Assembly: GCA_003991915.1 (NCBI GenBank)
Contig: RQTK01000517.1
Coordinates: 224,723-288,722, forward strand
Source: Elysia chlorotica
Lineage: Eukaryota > Mollusca > Gastropoda > Plakobranchidae
DNA: 64,000 bases
Reading direction: 5' to 3'
A model generated the notes under the pieces. It searched no databases. It was not told the origin of the DNA and was given only the letters and a program-made list of their open reading frames with translations. A program made the position numbers and the translations under genes. Each line of letters begins with the position of its first letter. Position 1 is the first letter of the stretch. Of the stretch, positions 14,201 to 24,334 are shown one piece after another.

Positions 14201-14558
14201 AGAAGAGAGAGTGCACCAATGTCATGAAATCACTGAGCAAGAAACTTGAACATATCAAGAAAGAGGTGGATGCCTACGGAAAACAGAGGAACGCTTTGTT
14301 TAACGAAGTGGTCGCTTTGGCTGTGTCTAAAGCGCCAGCATTTGAGAAATATTTGGTTCGTGTGTTTTCCAAAAGGATGCCCAAAACCCAAGTACGACCA
14401 TCCGCGAGACCGTCTGAAGGCTCGAGGCTCGATTTCGACAGTGATGATGACGAGAGCAGTGATGAGAGTGATATGGACATGGATATTAGTGATGACGAGG
14501 ACGATGGCTTAGACATTGATTTCCCTCCCCCGGAACTCAACAAAGAAATTTATGATAG
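8288..14558 (+). CDS. CFAP44: CFAP44-like large exon (N-terminal extension, WD domains, coiled coil)
   Basis: The exon follows an acceptor (TTTTGTTTTAACAG) and ends at donor GTGAGC. The first two bases complete a codon from an upstream exon, and an in-frame stop at 8266-8268 shows the frame does not extend into the intron. No in-frame ATG occurs until 8839, so the true start is probably upstream. Parts in order: a Glu/Lys/Asp-rich, probably disordered extension (8290-10150); a first WD-repeat propeller (about 10180-11900); a charged helical linker (11930-12150); a second WD-like block (about 12190-12610); coiled coil rich in Lys, Glu and Arg (12680-14400); and an Asp/Ser/Glu cluster (14428-14535). 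Having both WD blocks and the coiled coil in one uninterrupted exon of 6271 bp is unusual for this gene family, whose vertebrate members are divided into many exons. Confidence 0.9.
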
Positions 14559-17500
14559 GTGAGCTTTTATACATTTTGGCCTTTCAAATTTGTTTCCGCG
14601 AGACACATTAATTATCTTTAAAAAAAAATTAGAACATTATAATTAGTAAACCTGATGACATTTCTGGATCTCAAAGTCAAAGTCCAAAGCCGTGTTTACC
14701 CATTATAAGTTAATAGAATTAGAAGGAAATTAACTTGGTTGTCTTGTCTCACAATAAAGAAAACATAGCTCAATCACACCAAAACTGCGAAAGTGTATTT
14801 TTCTTACCAAAGACGTATCCTTGACTTTCTGGAATGTCGTCTATTGCGTTTTGTGTAATAGCTACATATAAATTCTTTATAACTGTAATATGGGACATGG
14901 TGACTTAATCTAGTTTTTGCAACAGTTTTTTAACCCAGAAATAAACGTACACCATTTCGTGTATAATACTACGAGTACTAAGTTTAACATGAAGTCTTGT
15001 TTTTTTCCTCACTATGGCGTAAAGATATGTTGTGCCCTCACTAGTGTCGATGCCCCAATAATCTTATCACACAGTTATACTATTTTCTCTGAACACCGAA
15101 TGTTTTGTGTAATTTAGTATTCCGTATTGCCAAAAGTAATTTGATGTAACTTGTCAAAAGCAACAATTTTCTCCTTTGAATGCTATAATTAACCCTTCAT
15201 TATTCGGCATGACGATAGAGCTAATATTGGACGCCAGCCCAGCTTTTCTTAGCTATCTTCTTTGCTCTTGCGTACGAAGCCCCATATCTCAAGCCTCTAG
15301 TGCGTGGTAGAAGACATCGGACGTTAATAAACAAGTCTTTTCCTTTCAACAGCGTGGTGGACATTCGCTCGCGGAGATTCGTTATAGACGAGGCCGAGTC
15401 GAGCATTCGCGAACAGCTGGAAGAGGTGAATCTCATCATGGCGCAGTACAAGCAGAGGGTCAACGTGGCCGACCGGGAGTACGAGAGGGGTCGCCGCGAG
15501 CTCGACGGTTTCCGCAAGGAGAAGCAGGAGAAACAGAACGTGCTCCACTGCGCTGTCAACCTGAATTTGCACCAGGTGAGGCCTAAAAGGAATCCTTTTG
15601 TCGTATAAACAATGTCACATTTAGCTTACAGATATAGATCGTCATAAGACGTCTTAATATTACATTTGAAGGCAAGTCCTAAGCTTACCGTTACAGGTTC
15701 ATTGCCCAGCGTCAGCACTATTATTGTCCGGAATGAAAGGCATGACTGGGAAGGATTATGATGCTCCCGTATGGTTTTCCAAATAGACAATCTGGTTCTG
15801 TTACAGTTTTTGTTTGTTTTGTAACACTATCTCTTATGACGAGCTGACTCGGGAATAACAAGAATAACCCCAACAGGAACTAATACATCAGATGATCAGA
15901 ATAATTGTATAACTTTTAAATCTCAGTGCACTTGTACACCCAACTCCAAAGATAAGATCAATTGATATAGGGACCTTATAGAGCAATACACAAACACATT
16001 TTAAAAAAATCATGAAACCATGCTTCAATCGATCGGGCTCTTGTTAAAAAAAGCTAAAGTGTGAGCTGTGGGTCAAAAGTTTGAGGGTTTTTCAAAGGTA
16101 CTAATTTTTTTAAATAAAAAGGGTTAGGTAAATAGCTTAAAATTTTAAGTTTTTTTAACCATCTTCGGCAAAAGCGACGCCGCAGTAGGTTACGAAATTG
16201 GACCAACACATTTTTTACCGACCGTGGGTTTCGAACCAATGATATCCCGTTTTGGGAGACCAAGACTTTGCCATTTGAGCCATTTTTACGAGCTGCCACA
16301 CAGAGACAGTGTATGGATGCCATGACTAATCATTCGGTCACATTATAATGATACTGACCAAACCAGTAGGTAACGAAATTGAACTAACACATTTTTTGCC
16401 ATCGAGGGTTTCGAACCAGCGACCTCCCGTTTCGGAGAGCAAGATTTTACCATTTGAGCCAGTTCACCCCCCCCCCCTTTCCCCTCGGCGAAAGAGGCAG
16501 CAGCTGGTCTCAGTATTGAATGGTGTCGCGGACGGAGAATTAGGCCGGTGGAAAAGGCGCTTACTGACCTCCCTACTTGTACTCACACTTTGATTTTGCT
16601 ATACTCTCTTGGCCTTGGCCATTTTAGATCGAAGAGATGGGTAGAGACATGAGCAAGGTTCTGGTGACAGAGAACCGCAACATCAACGAACTGCAGCAGA
16701 GGATCCCCGAGCTCCACAAGGAGAAGGTCAGGCAGAAGGCGATGGGCATGGAGATGAAGAAGCTCAACATGCAGCTGCACAAGGAGAAGTGCCAGTTCCA
16801 CAAACGGTGAGTTGGTGGAACTCTATTTCTGGCATTGTGCTTCATCATCATGAGTGCCGTGCCGGGTGGCGTTGGCGATTATGTTCTACATCTCTCTTTC
16901 CTTTTCTTCACATTCCACAACCAGGTTGATTCCTTTTCTTCTAACGTTCCATCTTCCTAGCTTATCCTAGATCTTTTTTCTCGGTCTGCCTCTAGCTCTC
17001 TTTTCGTTCATATTGCCGGTTGTAATAAAATGTTCTAAACTATGTATATCCGCGCATGATATGGCCAACGAATTTTGCTTGTTGTGTCCTGATTTTATTG
17101 AGGGGAGTTACTCTGGTGTCTGCTGTGGTTACGACCACCGGTATTGTGGTTTAAAGTAAGTAGGTAAATAAAACATCAATAGAGAAGTTTTTTGCGTCAA
17201 TATCACTCGTTCTTAGTTGTTAAGGTAAGGTCGGTGCATAAGTTTTATTTGGTTTAGTTTTGCATATGTACAAAGTCGGAAACATGGATTGCTTTACGCA
17301 CCTGTAATGGCAGTTATCAATGCCAAGTAAAAAAACAATTTACAAGCCAGACATTTTGGTAACTGAAAGGTGATATTTTTTTTATTTTTACATAACACTA
17401 AGGAACACCTTTACTGCTATATGTGAGAAGATTATGAGCTGATTTCAGTTTAGAACCGTACTTGAGTCTTATCAAGGTGCATTGAATATAAGTTGTATGT

Positions 17501-20249
17501 TCTATAATAGATGTAAATAACTATTTCAAAATGATTCGTTATCCTCTGTCAATGAAGATCTTAGTTTCGTATTTTTCAGACTATACAAATAGTTTTAACA
17601 AATTGTAACACTTTTTAAAGATTGCAATATATCTAATAAATCAAAACTGATCATAAGTCTAGTCTCATTTTATATTTTCTTCTGTATTATAAACAGATAA
17701 TGTTTCATTTCTACTGTGATTCTTAAAGATTATGTGTATTCACCACCTACAACAAAATATTCTACATGTATTTAGGTCTGAGCAACATTGTTAATTTTAA
17801 AGCTGATTATTCACACAAACAAAAAAACTTTGAGTCTTATATGGAATATAATTTTTTTACATGTAAATTTAATATTGGCTATTTTCTACTCTCTACTAAG
17901 GCTGCAAGAAATGCACAAGAAATGCGACCATGAAATGCTTGTCAAATTTGGTCAAATCCGACCAGTTGATGAGCTAGAGTACTTAAGAGAAGACCCCCGT
18001 ATAGTCAGCCTGAAGCAAGAGTTGAGACAACTCCAGGTATCACTATCAGTCATTTTAAACATCCTTTGAAATAAATACTACCCTCTGTCGTTATACTTGT
18101 TCTGTTTCCATTCTTGCTAACTCTATTGAAGAAGACAAATTTTCGGAAATCCCTCCGGGGACGCTAGAAAGACCAGGTAGCATTCTTGAGCTGGCAGGTC
18201 TCCAGAAGGACACAACCCCTCCAGAATTATACAGAGAAAAATTTGAACAAATCAGAGAAAATCATTAAGACCAATATCTACTTTCACTGACAAGTCTAAA
18301 GATGAGACCTGCGTCGGAACTGCCTGCCACTTATTCTCGGAAGATAAATGATGCGGGATGAGCTCTAAGGCGTCAATATATTTAATGCGGAGGCAGTTGC
18401 CCTATGCATTGCACTGGACACTATCTCCACCCCAAGAAAAGAAAACATGTTTTTTCCTCTCTGAATCGGGTTCTCTGTTGAAATCGATCGGAGAGGCAAA
18501 CTTGAAAACTCCAAAAATTCTGTACACATTCAGAAATATCTATGAATTACAACATGATGGGTCCCCAGTCATGTCGGAATTGAAGGCAATGAAATGGCTG
18601 ATGAGATTGCCAAGATCAGGCTTCAACTGGAACCTACTCAGGTGCAGATACCTGCATCTCATGCAAAAGCAATTGTACATAAGTTTATTGGGGAAAACTT
18701 GAAAGCGCGATTGAACAACCTGACAAACAACAAACTACACTATTTCGAACCACAAATAGGTCACTGGGCAGGATTATCTCAGGCTAGAAGACGAGACTTG
18801 GTGGTACCTGATCAAGTCCGACTTGGATATTCTGATCTTACTCACGCCTTCCTACTGAGAGGTGAAGAACCTCCACAGTGCCATACCTGCAACTGTCAAT
18901 TATCCATAAGTCACATTCTAGTTTACTGTCCGCTTTTCTATCGGGAAAGAAATCTAATTCTGGCTTTCAAACCATTAGAGAGCATATTTACTCTATATTA
19001 GTCCTCAGCACCTTCTGAGGTGTCTGAAAGATATTGGTGTGTTTAATAAAATTCAACTCTAATAATTGTACACATGGCTATTTTAAACTACTGTATACAA
19101 TATCCTTTACTTTGAACCAACGTATATATGCACAACTTTTATGCTTTTACCACCCAGAGAGATAAAGGAGTTACCGTCGTTACTAGTATAGTGTAGTAAC
19201 TTTTTTAGGACACCATGGGCACAATAAACCCGTTACTGTGCGTACGTACCATAAAAACAAACTCATATTATCATCCTTGTTTCCTTTCAATTGTCTTCTT
19301 TTTCTTCTTCTTTTTCTTCTTCTTCTTCTTCTTCTTCTTCTTCTTCTTCTTCTTCTTCTTCTTCTTCTTCTTCTTCTTCTTCTTCTTCTTCTTCTTCTTC
19401 TTCTTCTTCTTCTTCTTCTTTTTCCTCTTCTTCTTCTTTTTCTTTTTCTTCTTTTTTTTTTCTTTTTCTTCTCCATTTTCTTCCTCTTCTCCTCAGTCTT
19501 CTGTAACCGCAAGTTTCCACTGCATGTCCACCGCCATAATCCTTCGTGTTGTTCTTTCCATGTACCCTTTTGTCTCTTTTTTTGTGTGTTCTGTCTCACA
19601 TAGCCATCTACTATTTTTTACATCAATTTCCACACCCAATTTCTTCACATTTAAAGGAAAGGAATGAGAAAGACTTGCAAGAGTGGGATAGTCAGATCAA
19701 CGAAGCAGCAAAGGCAAAGGCTGTAGAGACAATGAAGAGCATCTCGAGACTGCAGATGGTTGGCCACATCACTGCCCGCGTGCATGAGATGAACAAGAGC
19801 ATGGAGGAGCAGATGAGCAAGTTGCCCTCAGAGATAGAAGATACGCTTGCATCTCGAGAAATTGCCTTTCTCAAAGTGGTACGCCTTTCCTCTTTAATCC
19901 CCATACATGGCTGTTAGTCTTTGTTAATGTTATACAGATCAACAGTATTCTATTTTTCTCTTTATGTTTTTAATAGTGGAAATTTAAGTCAATGAATGTT
20001 GATGTACAATTGACTTCAAATACAAATTTAAACTAAATGTAACACATACTTATAAATCTTCCAACAGGATTACATTACAGTTAGCAGTTTTGTGAAAACA
20101 ATGTATTTTAAAATAGATAAACATGATTGTGTAAAGGCTAAAACATTGTTTTGATTTTGTAACGTATTGTTTGGGCCTTTTCCCATAACCATTGCTACAT
20201 GTACAGTTGTACTGCAACTACCAGCACTGCTAGTTTTACAACTTCTGCA

Positions 20250-20329
<80 letters not shown>

Positions 20330-20414
20330 ATTGAGTTTAATATAGATATTTATCCTTTTGGTATTAGATATTTCACGGACTAAGTTAAGAAAAATAAAAA
20401 AATGCGTTGTCTTT

Positions 20415-20473
<59 letters not shown>

Positions 20474-20487
20474 GTCTACTACTACTG

Positions 20488-20529
<42 letters not shown>

Positions 20530-21015
20530 TTACTACTGTACCTGTTGCTGCTACTACTACCTCTACTGCTGCTACTACTACTGCTACTACTTCTACTACT
20601 CGGAGTACTGAAGATGCTGCTGCTATTGCTACTAATACTTCTCGTAACTGCCGCTGATGTCGCTTCCAAGTGTACTACACTTTAATACCATTCCCACTAC
20701 TGCATAAATGAATCAATGAGTTAGGTCCCATATATCTCTCGTTTGCAACTCAAATTTAAGCCGATTAAAAATACAGTGTGCCCTTCTTGAGATGTTAATT
20801 CTTTGTACTGTAGAAACTCTTAGTCCGACTGTTTAGAACGTTATTGCTTATCTGTATTCTCCCAGGTGCTAACGGACCAGTGGAACACGATCAGCGCTCT
20901 TAGTCTGGAGATAGCGCAGTTGACTCAAAGACAGCTCCAGCCCCTGCCACCCATCAAAACTAAAGTCGACACTCTCACTGATTCATCAGAAGCTACCACA
21001 TGGAAGCAAAATTAA
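8288..21015 (+). CDS. CFAP44: CFAP44 (WDR52)-like axonemal protein, 5' incomplete
   Basis: This gene encodes a WD-repeat and coiled-coil protein of the cilia- and flagella-associated protein 44 family. In well-studied species CFAP44 works with CFAP43 in the tether/tether-head complex that holds the inner dynein arm I1 (f) motor domains on axonemal doublet microtubules. In humans its loss causes sperm flagellar defects. Six exons are seen: 8288-14558, 15353-15575, 16628-16806, 17901-18036, 19657-19878 and 20866-21015. All borders are GT-AG and phases agree, giving about 2391 codons before TAA at 21013-21015. Family features include a WD core with SFGYDCQRMANLHVLD, GHIKFWKM-like (here CHIKFWKM), TFTGLKLKGDIGRFGRTE and GTEWGNMLLWENG stretches, then a long coiled coil. 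The protein is longer than human CFAP44 (about 1850 residues) because of an acidic N-terminal extension of about 620 residues. The start codon is missing from the first exon seen. Identification is by recognition, without a search. Confidence 0.9.
8644..8841 (+). repeat. 33-codon tandem duplication in the CFAP44 coding region
   Basis: Two copies of a 99-bp unit begin at 8644 and 8743. Both encode SSEKEQVKPSNEKAETTQTK followed by a short Pro/Ser/Thr stretch. They differ by only a few bases, so the duplication is recent. The length is a multiple of three and the frame is kept. Confidence 0.9.
9080..9290 (+). repeat. Imperfect 14-residue tandem repeats in the acidic extension
   Basis: About five imperfect units of the type SKDAQSEKVEKEEQ follow one another, with variants such as SEDTQSKKVEKEEP. 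They form a highly charged tract within the large CFAP44 exon. The composition predicts a disordered or single-helix region. Confidence 0.8.
14559..15352 (+). other. CFAP44-like intron
   Basis: A GT-AG intron of 794 bp (donor GTGAGC, acceptor TTTCAACAG). I see no element inside it. Confidence 0.85.
15353..15575 (+). CDS. CFAP44: CFAP44-like exon, coiled coil
   Basis: The first base completes a Ser codon split from the large exon. The exon then encodes 74 residues from VVDIRSRRFVIDEAE to VNLNLHQ and ends at donor GTGAGG. The sequence is a Glu/Arg-rich coiled coil ending in the LHQ-type segment that I recall at the same place in other CFAP44 proteins. It starts and ends in phases that match its neighbours. 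Its GC content is visibly higher than that of the large exon. Confidence 0.88.
15576..16627 (+). other. CFAP44-like intron with SINE insertions
   Basis: A GT-AG intron of 1052 bp. Its second half carries a minus-strand tRNA-derived SINE arranged as a tandem one-and-a-half copy, listed separately. Confidence 0.85.
16186..16462 (-). repeat. Tandem tRNA-derived SINE (about 1.5 copies)
   Basis: On the minus strand two tRNA-like heads occur in the same orientation, at 16186-16284 and 16340-16462. Each has an A-box-like motif (TGGCTCAAATGG) and a B box (GGTTCGAAACCC or close). Between them lies the family core (16295-16375), with a GTGACC-type motif near 16340. The arrangement suggests a dimeric insertion or insertion of one copy into another. 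Confidence 0.65.
16628..16806 (+). CDS. CFAP44: CFAP44-like exon, coiled coil
   Basis: It follows acceptor TTTTAG and ends with two bases of an Arg codon before donor GTGAGT. It encodes 59 full codons, beginning IEEMGRDMSKVLVTENRNIN and ending KEKCQFHK. The residues are typical of coiled coil. The phase fits the preceding exon (phase 0) and the next one (phase 2). Confidence 0.88.
16807..17900 (+). other. CFAP44-like intron, no distinct element seen
   Basis: A GT-AG intron of 1094 bp (acceptor TCTACTAAG). It is AT-rich with no repeat I can name. Confidence 0.8.
17901..18036 (+). CDS. CFAP44: CFAP44-like exon, coiled coil
   Basis: The first base completes the Arg codon left by the previous exon. 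The exon then encodes LQEMHKKCDHEMLVKFGQIR and on to LKQELRQLQ before donor GTATCA. The stretch with KCDxxMLxKFG followed by a VDELE-like segment is a feature I recall from CFAP44 C-terminal regions and supports the assignment. A retrotransposon fragment begins about 25 bases beyond the donor. Confidence 0.88.
18061..19079 (+). mobile_element. 5'-truncated non-LTR retrotransposon fragment, RNase H end
   Basis: The segment lies in the CFAP44 intron in the same orientation as the gene. Broken frames between about 18120 and 19000 encode an RNase H-like domain (a short acidic stretch near 18290, a KTPKILYTFRNIYELQHDG-type stretch near 18510). A C-terminal region follows with a Cys/His motif (CHTCNCQLSISHILVYCPLF, about 18870-18935). 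This order is characteristic of Jockey- or I-like LINE ORF2 ends. At least one frameshift and one stop interrupt it, so it is dead. A 9-base direct repeat, ATTTTAAAC at 18052-18060 and 19080-19088, fits a target-site duplication. Confidence 0.75.
19313..19420. repeat. (TTC)n microsatellite in a CFAP44 intron
   Basis: About 36 TTC units (GAA on the other strand) are flanked by T- and C-rich sequence to about 19490, just upstream of the acceptor for the exon at 19657. This is a long polypurine-polypyrimidine mirror tract. Open frames through it encode poly-Phe, poly-Leu, poly-Ser, poly-Glu or poly-Arg and are not genes. Confidence 0.95.
19657..19878 (+). CDS. CFAP44: CFAP44-like exon, coiled coil
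   Basis: The exon follows acceptor CATTTAAAG and ends at donor GTACGC. It is exactly 74 codons, phase 0 at both ends: ERNEKDLQEWDSQIN and on to REIAFLKV. The acceptor is weak in the last bases but is preceded by a long pyrimidine tract. The content is helical and charged, as expected near the family's C-terminus. Confidence 0.82.
20250..20329. repeat. (CTA)n microsatellite
   Basis: About 27 CTA units in the last CFAP44 intron (19879-20865). Confidence 0.95.
20417..20610. repeat. (CTA)n microsatellite, degenerate
   Basis: A second CTA array in the same intron. It is pure at its left end and increasingly interrupted by CTG, CCT and similar triplets to the right. Confidence 0.9.
20866..21015 (+). 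CDS. CFAP44: CFAP44-like terminal exon
   Basis: It follows acceptor TATTCTCCCAG and encodes 49 residues from VLTDQWNTISALSLEIAQLT to ATTWKQN, then TAA. The LxLEIAQL helix followed by a Pro-rich tail (QPLPPIK) parallels the end of other CFAP44 proteins as I recall them. The exon is in phase 0 with the preceding one. Confidence 0.85.
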   Translation: MLTDQWNTISALSLEIAQLTQRQLQPLPPIKTKVDTLTDSSEATTWKQN

Positions 21016-21675
21016 TGGAGTGTGTAGCTACATCAAGGGCTACTAAACAGTGCTCCTGATCTGAGCTTCATGAAAACTAGTAAAAAAACAACACCACAAA
21101 CTAAAATGTGGCAATAGAGTGCTTGAAGAAAAAACAGTGATTGAGAAAGCGTGATTTGCTCTGATTGGTATTTCCGTGATGAAATGAGTCGATAAATTAT
21201 GTGAGATACATGTGTATTCAGTAATTGAAAATATGCAGAGATTTTTCACACGTGCCCAATAACATGTAATTATCTGTAAAAAATAATATAATGTATTTGG
21301 AAAAAATCACCGTTGTTCTTGCATTGATGCAGTCAATATTAACACCAAAAACACTGTTTTACCGACTCTTGCCACATGGAAAAATATGCAGTGTGTGTAG
21401 CCACACCTAAAACGTAAGCGAATTCAAAACTAAATGGTGGGAAAAAAATGATTCGGGAAAAAATGAAAAAAAAAGAACTGGGGAAAGCGTGAATTCCTCC
21501 GATTTGTATTTCCGTGAAAAATTTTTAGTCATTAAATTTGATGTGATACATGTACAAAAACTATGGAGTGGTTCGAGGTATTCAGAAACTTTTCGCACGT
21601 GTCAAAACTACGTGTAAATGCCCATAGAAAATGTTACATGCATTTCGAAAAAAAATCACTTTTATTCTTGCATTC
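20995..21675 (+). repeat. Diverged tandem duplication of the CFAP44 3' end
   Basis: Sequence from the last codons of the gene through the 3' flank (about 20995-21330) is repeated at about 21370-21675. Shared blocks include CCACATGGAA, TGTGTAGC, GTATTTCCGTGA, a GATACATGT block and TTCTTGCATT, in the same order. The second copy lacks a usable reading frame. The offset is about 350-373 bases. Confidence 0.65.
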
Positions 21676-24150
21676 ATATTTCATGGGATTTGTGGTAAAA
21701 GAAATTCCCACAAAAGGCCGAGCAAACGAAAATCATGTGTATGAGATGCGATGCTTTCAAACAGCCCAGCATACGTGGGAAAGGGCGTACATGTATTACA
21801 AATGTCTTAAGTCCTCTCATTTATTGTGCAAACATGAGTAAGAACTAAGAGAAATTCGGTTTGATTATTATGGAAGTATTTTGTACCGGTCGATGTTTGC
21901 AAATTCTAAGAATCGTGACGAGCAATATGGTATCGTTAACTCAATGCATTGCAGAATTTCGCATCTTACTTCCTCTCAAATAAAGCATGTCGCCTCTTAA
22001 AGGTTACTGACGGTCTCATCTTTTGCTTTTGTTGGTTACTTGTTCGATATCAGGTTTCGTATTATTTATCAGTTTTTACTACCATTTTTATTATTTTTGT
22101 TATTATAATTTTTTTTTCAACTGTTATATCGTGTTGTTATCATCACGCGCAACAGCACATTATGCATGTTATGTGATGTTCTTTCTTGTTTTCATCATTT
22201 TACAATCAGATCGATGAATGCCTAAAACAGTTGAAAATGTTTTGCTTTTCCTTTTACATTTTTCTTAATGGGGATTCTTTAGTTGTTTCTATTATTTTTA
22301 TGATGCATTTTATGTATATTGGCTTTTTTATTTCTTTGGCCATGGTGGGTGTGTTGCAAATACATTTTAAACTAATTATTTTGTTGTTTTGTTTTTGGAT
22401 GTTGCTTTTTGTGCTTGTTGTTTGGTTGGGTATGTTGTTGTTGTTGTTTGTTTTTTTTTTTTTTTGTTTGTTTTGTTTTGTTTTTTATTTAGGGGGGATG
22501 CACTTTTAAAGTAATCTTTCTCTCAAGAGAACCCTGAAAAGTAGAACTGTATTGATTGCGTGACTCCCTTAAGTGACAAAAGCGAACTTAACGCTTCCAT
22601 CTTTGATTAAACTTCTCTATGAAAAATAAAGTTTCTCTGATGTATACATAACCTTCAAGTAAATATTTGCACTAAATACTTGATTACAATCGTATTCATT
22701 TTGTGTGCTTCGCTTTTTATTAAACATTTTTATGTATTAATAATTTGTGTTCTTGTTTGTTTTTGTTTTTTACTATTCATTTTAAAGAACATAATTATGG
22801 CATTGTTTTTAGTTTTCCTGAATTCTTTTAATGATTGATTTGAGTCACACAATACCAAAAGATGTGATTTTCAGAGAACTGGTAAACTTTAGATGACTTT
22901 TTCAAATATGCAAAATGAAAAATTAGAGGTAACATTGTCACATAGTATACTATATTTATTTATATCTTTTCATTTCTTGAAATTGCCAACACTAAAAATA
23001 TAAGTATATATAATACAATTGCAATGTAATTGATCGCATAGGACAGGCACTTAAGTTTATTATCACAATATGTTTCAAAAATAATATTCACATCTATTCT
23101 TCTGAGGTTACTCGTACATTCGACAAGCTTGATGATATTGGGTTTTTTATTTTTCATTCTTATTTGTCATGGCATTTTCATATAATTACTTTAACTTGAT
23201 GTTTAAAAAATTTTCGTATGCAAAAAAGGCAAAGTCTGAATGCCATCTATGCATTATAATCTATTCATATTGGCGGATAAAATAAGAACTTGCACAACAG
23301 ATGTTGCAGATGACTAAAATATTTAAAAGTGTTTTAGATTGTTTTTTTATCAAGCTCAGAAACAAATCTAATGTACTGGATGAAGGCATAACATGAAAAA
23401 TATTTCGATTCTAGATTGAGGAGGCACATTGTTTGACAAAATTTTACAATGGTGCAAATATTGCAAGGCATTAAAATTCTAAACACAGTGCGATAGATGT
23501 TGAACTAATAAGGAATATAAACGCTATGGGAACTAATACACTGCCAATTAGAGCTTTATGTAGTTTAGGGACAAAAATGTGGAATTATCATTATGTTACA
23601 CCTTCTGGTGTGTTTTTACGTCTTACATGTGTCTTGAATCAAATTAAAAACAAGATTGCAAGATAAAAGCGTTGTCCAAGAAAACATCCAAAATATCTTT
23701 TTATCTTTTTCTTTTTTAGTAAGAAAATAGAGGAGTCTTTGAGGTTCGCGGGTATAATCTTGCTCTGCAATTTGTATAACCTTATAACCAACAAAAATCA
23801 TTCATCCTCTTTGAATGTTCAAGTGTATGAATGATTCCACAAATTAGTTTTCCGTTTAATTCACACTTTAAAAGAGTGTGTTAGTTCTTTTTCAGTACGT
23901 TTACAAACGAAAAGGTCCAATATTGCCATTTAAAAAAGAAATTATTGTACAACAGACTGTATAATTATGATGGGAATTTCACATGAATGTGGTTAAGCAC
24001 GTCAATCTCCAGCAAATCAAGGTGTCTGCTTGCCATCGAAGTTGTACGTCTAACAACCAATACAATTTTAAGCCAAATAAATGACCCTCAATACGTCTTT
24101 AATCTAAGACTTGTGTATGAACAATCCATAGCCTGAGCCCCAGTCAGTAG
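21676..24150. other. Region between the CFAP44 and twist 3' ends
   Basis: AT-rich sequence with T-rich runs (about 22080-22490) and no convincing exon. It probably contains both 3' UTR ends. Confidence 0.5.
21979..21984 (+). promoter_or_regulatory. Candidate poly(A) signal for CFAP44
   Basis: An AATAAA hexamer lies about 960 bases after the stop codon. Others exist further on, for example at 22625-22630. Which one is used cannot be told from sequence. Confidence 0.3.
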
Positions 24151-24332
24151 ATGCATTACAATAACGGGGCCATAGCCAATACGAAGACTGTAATAGGTGA
24201 AAGTATCTGCACTGGCGTCCAGTTATGTTTATAGCGCTGTCCTAGAATTACGATGCCACTGATAGATCAGAAAATCGTATGCCTAAAGACGTGAGGATGC
24301 CATCCGCTATAGTACTGTGGATCGCAAAGCCT
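24151..24332 (+). mobile_element. Small inverted-repeat element (MITE-like), copy 1
   Basis: The right end reads ATCGCAAAGCCT (24321-24332), the exact complement of the family's left end AGGCTTTGCGAT. The left end (24151-24162) is diverged. The interior shares ACGGGGC, ACGAAGAC and GATCAGAAAATC blocks with the other copies. It abuts the outer end of the twist minisatellite. Confidence 0.65.
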
Positions 24333-24334
24333 AC

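Noticed and set aside
19183-19667. Poly-Arg, poly-Glu, poly-Phe, poly-Leu and poly-Ser frames
   Set aside because: All are translations of the TTC/GAA microsatellite in a CFAP44-like intron.
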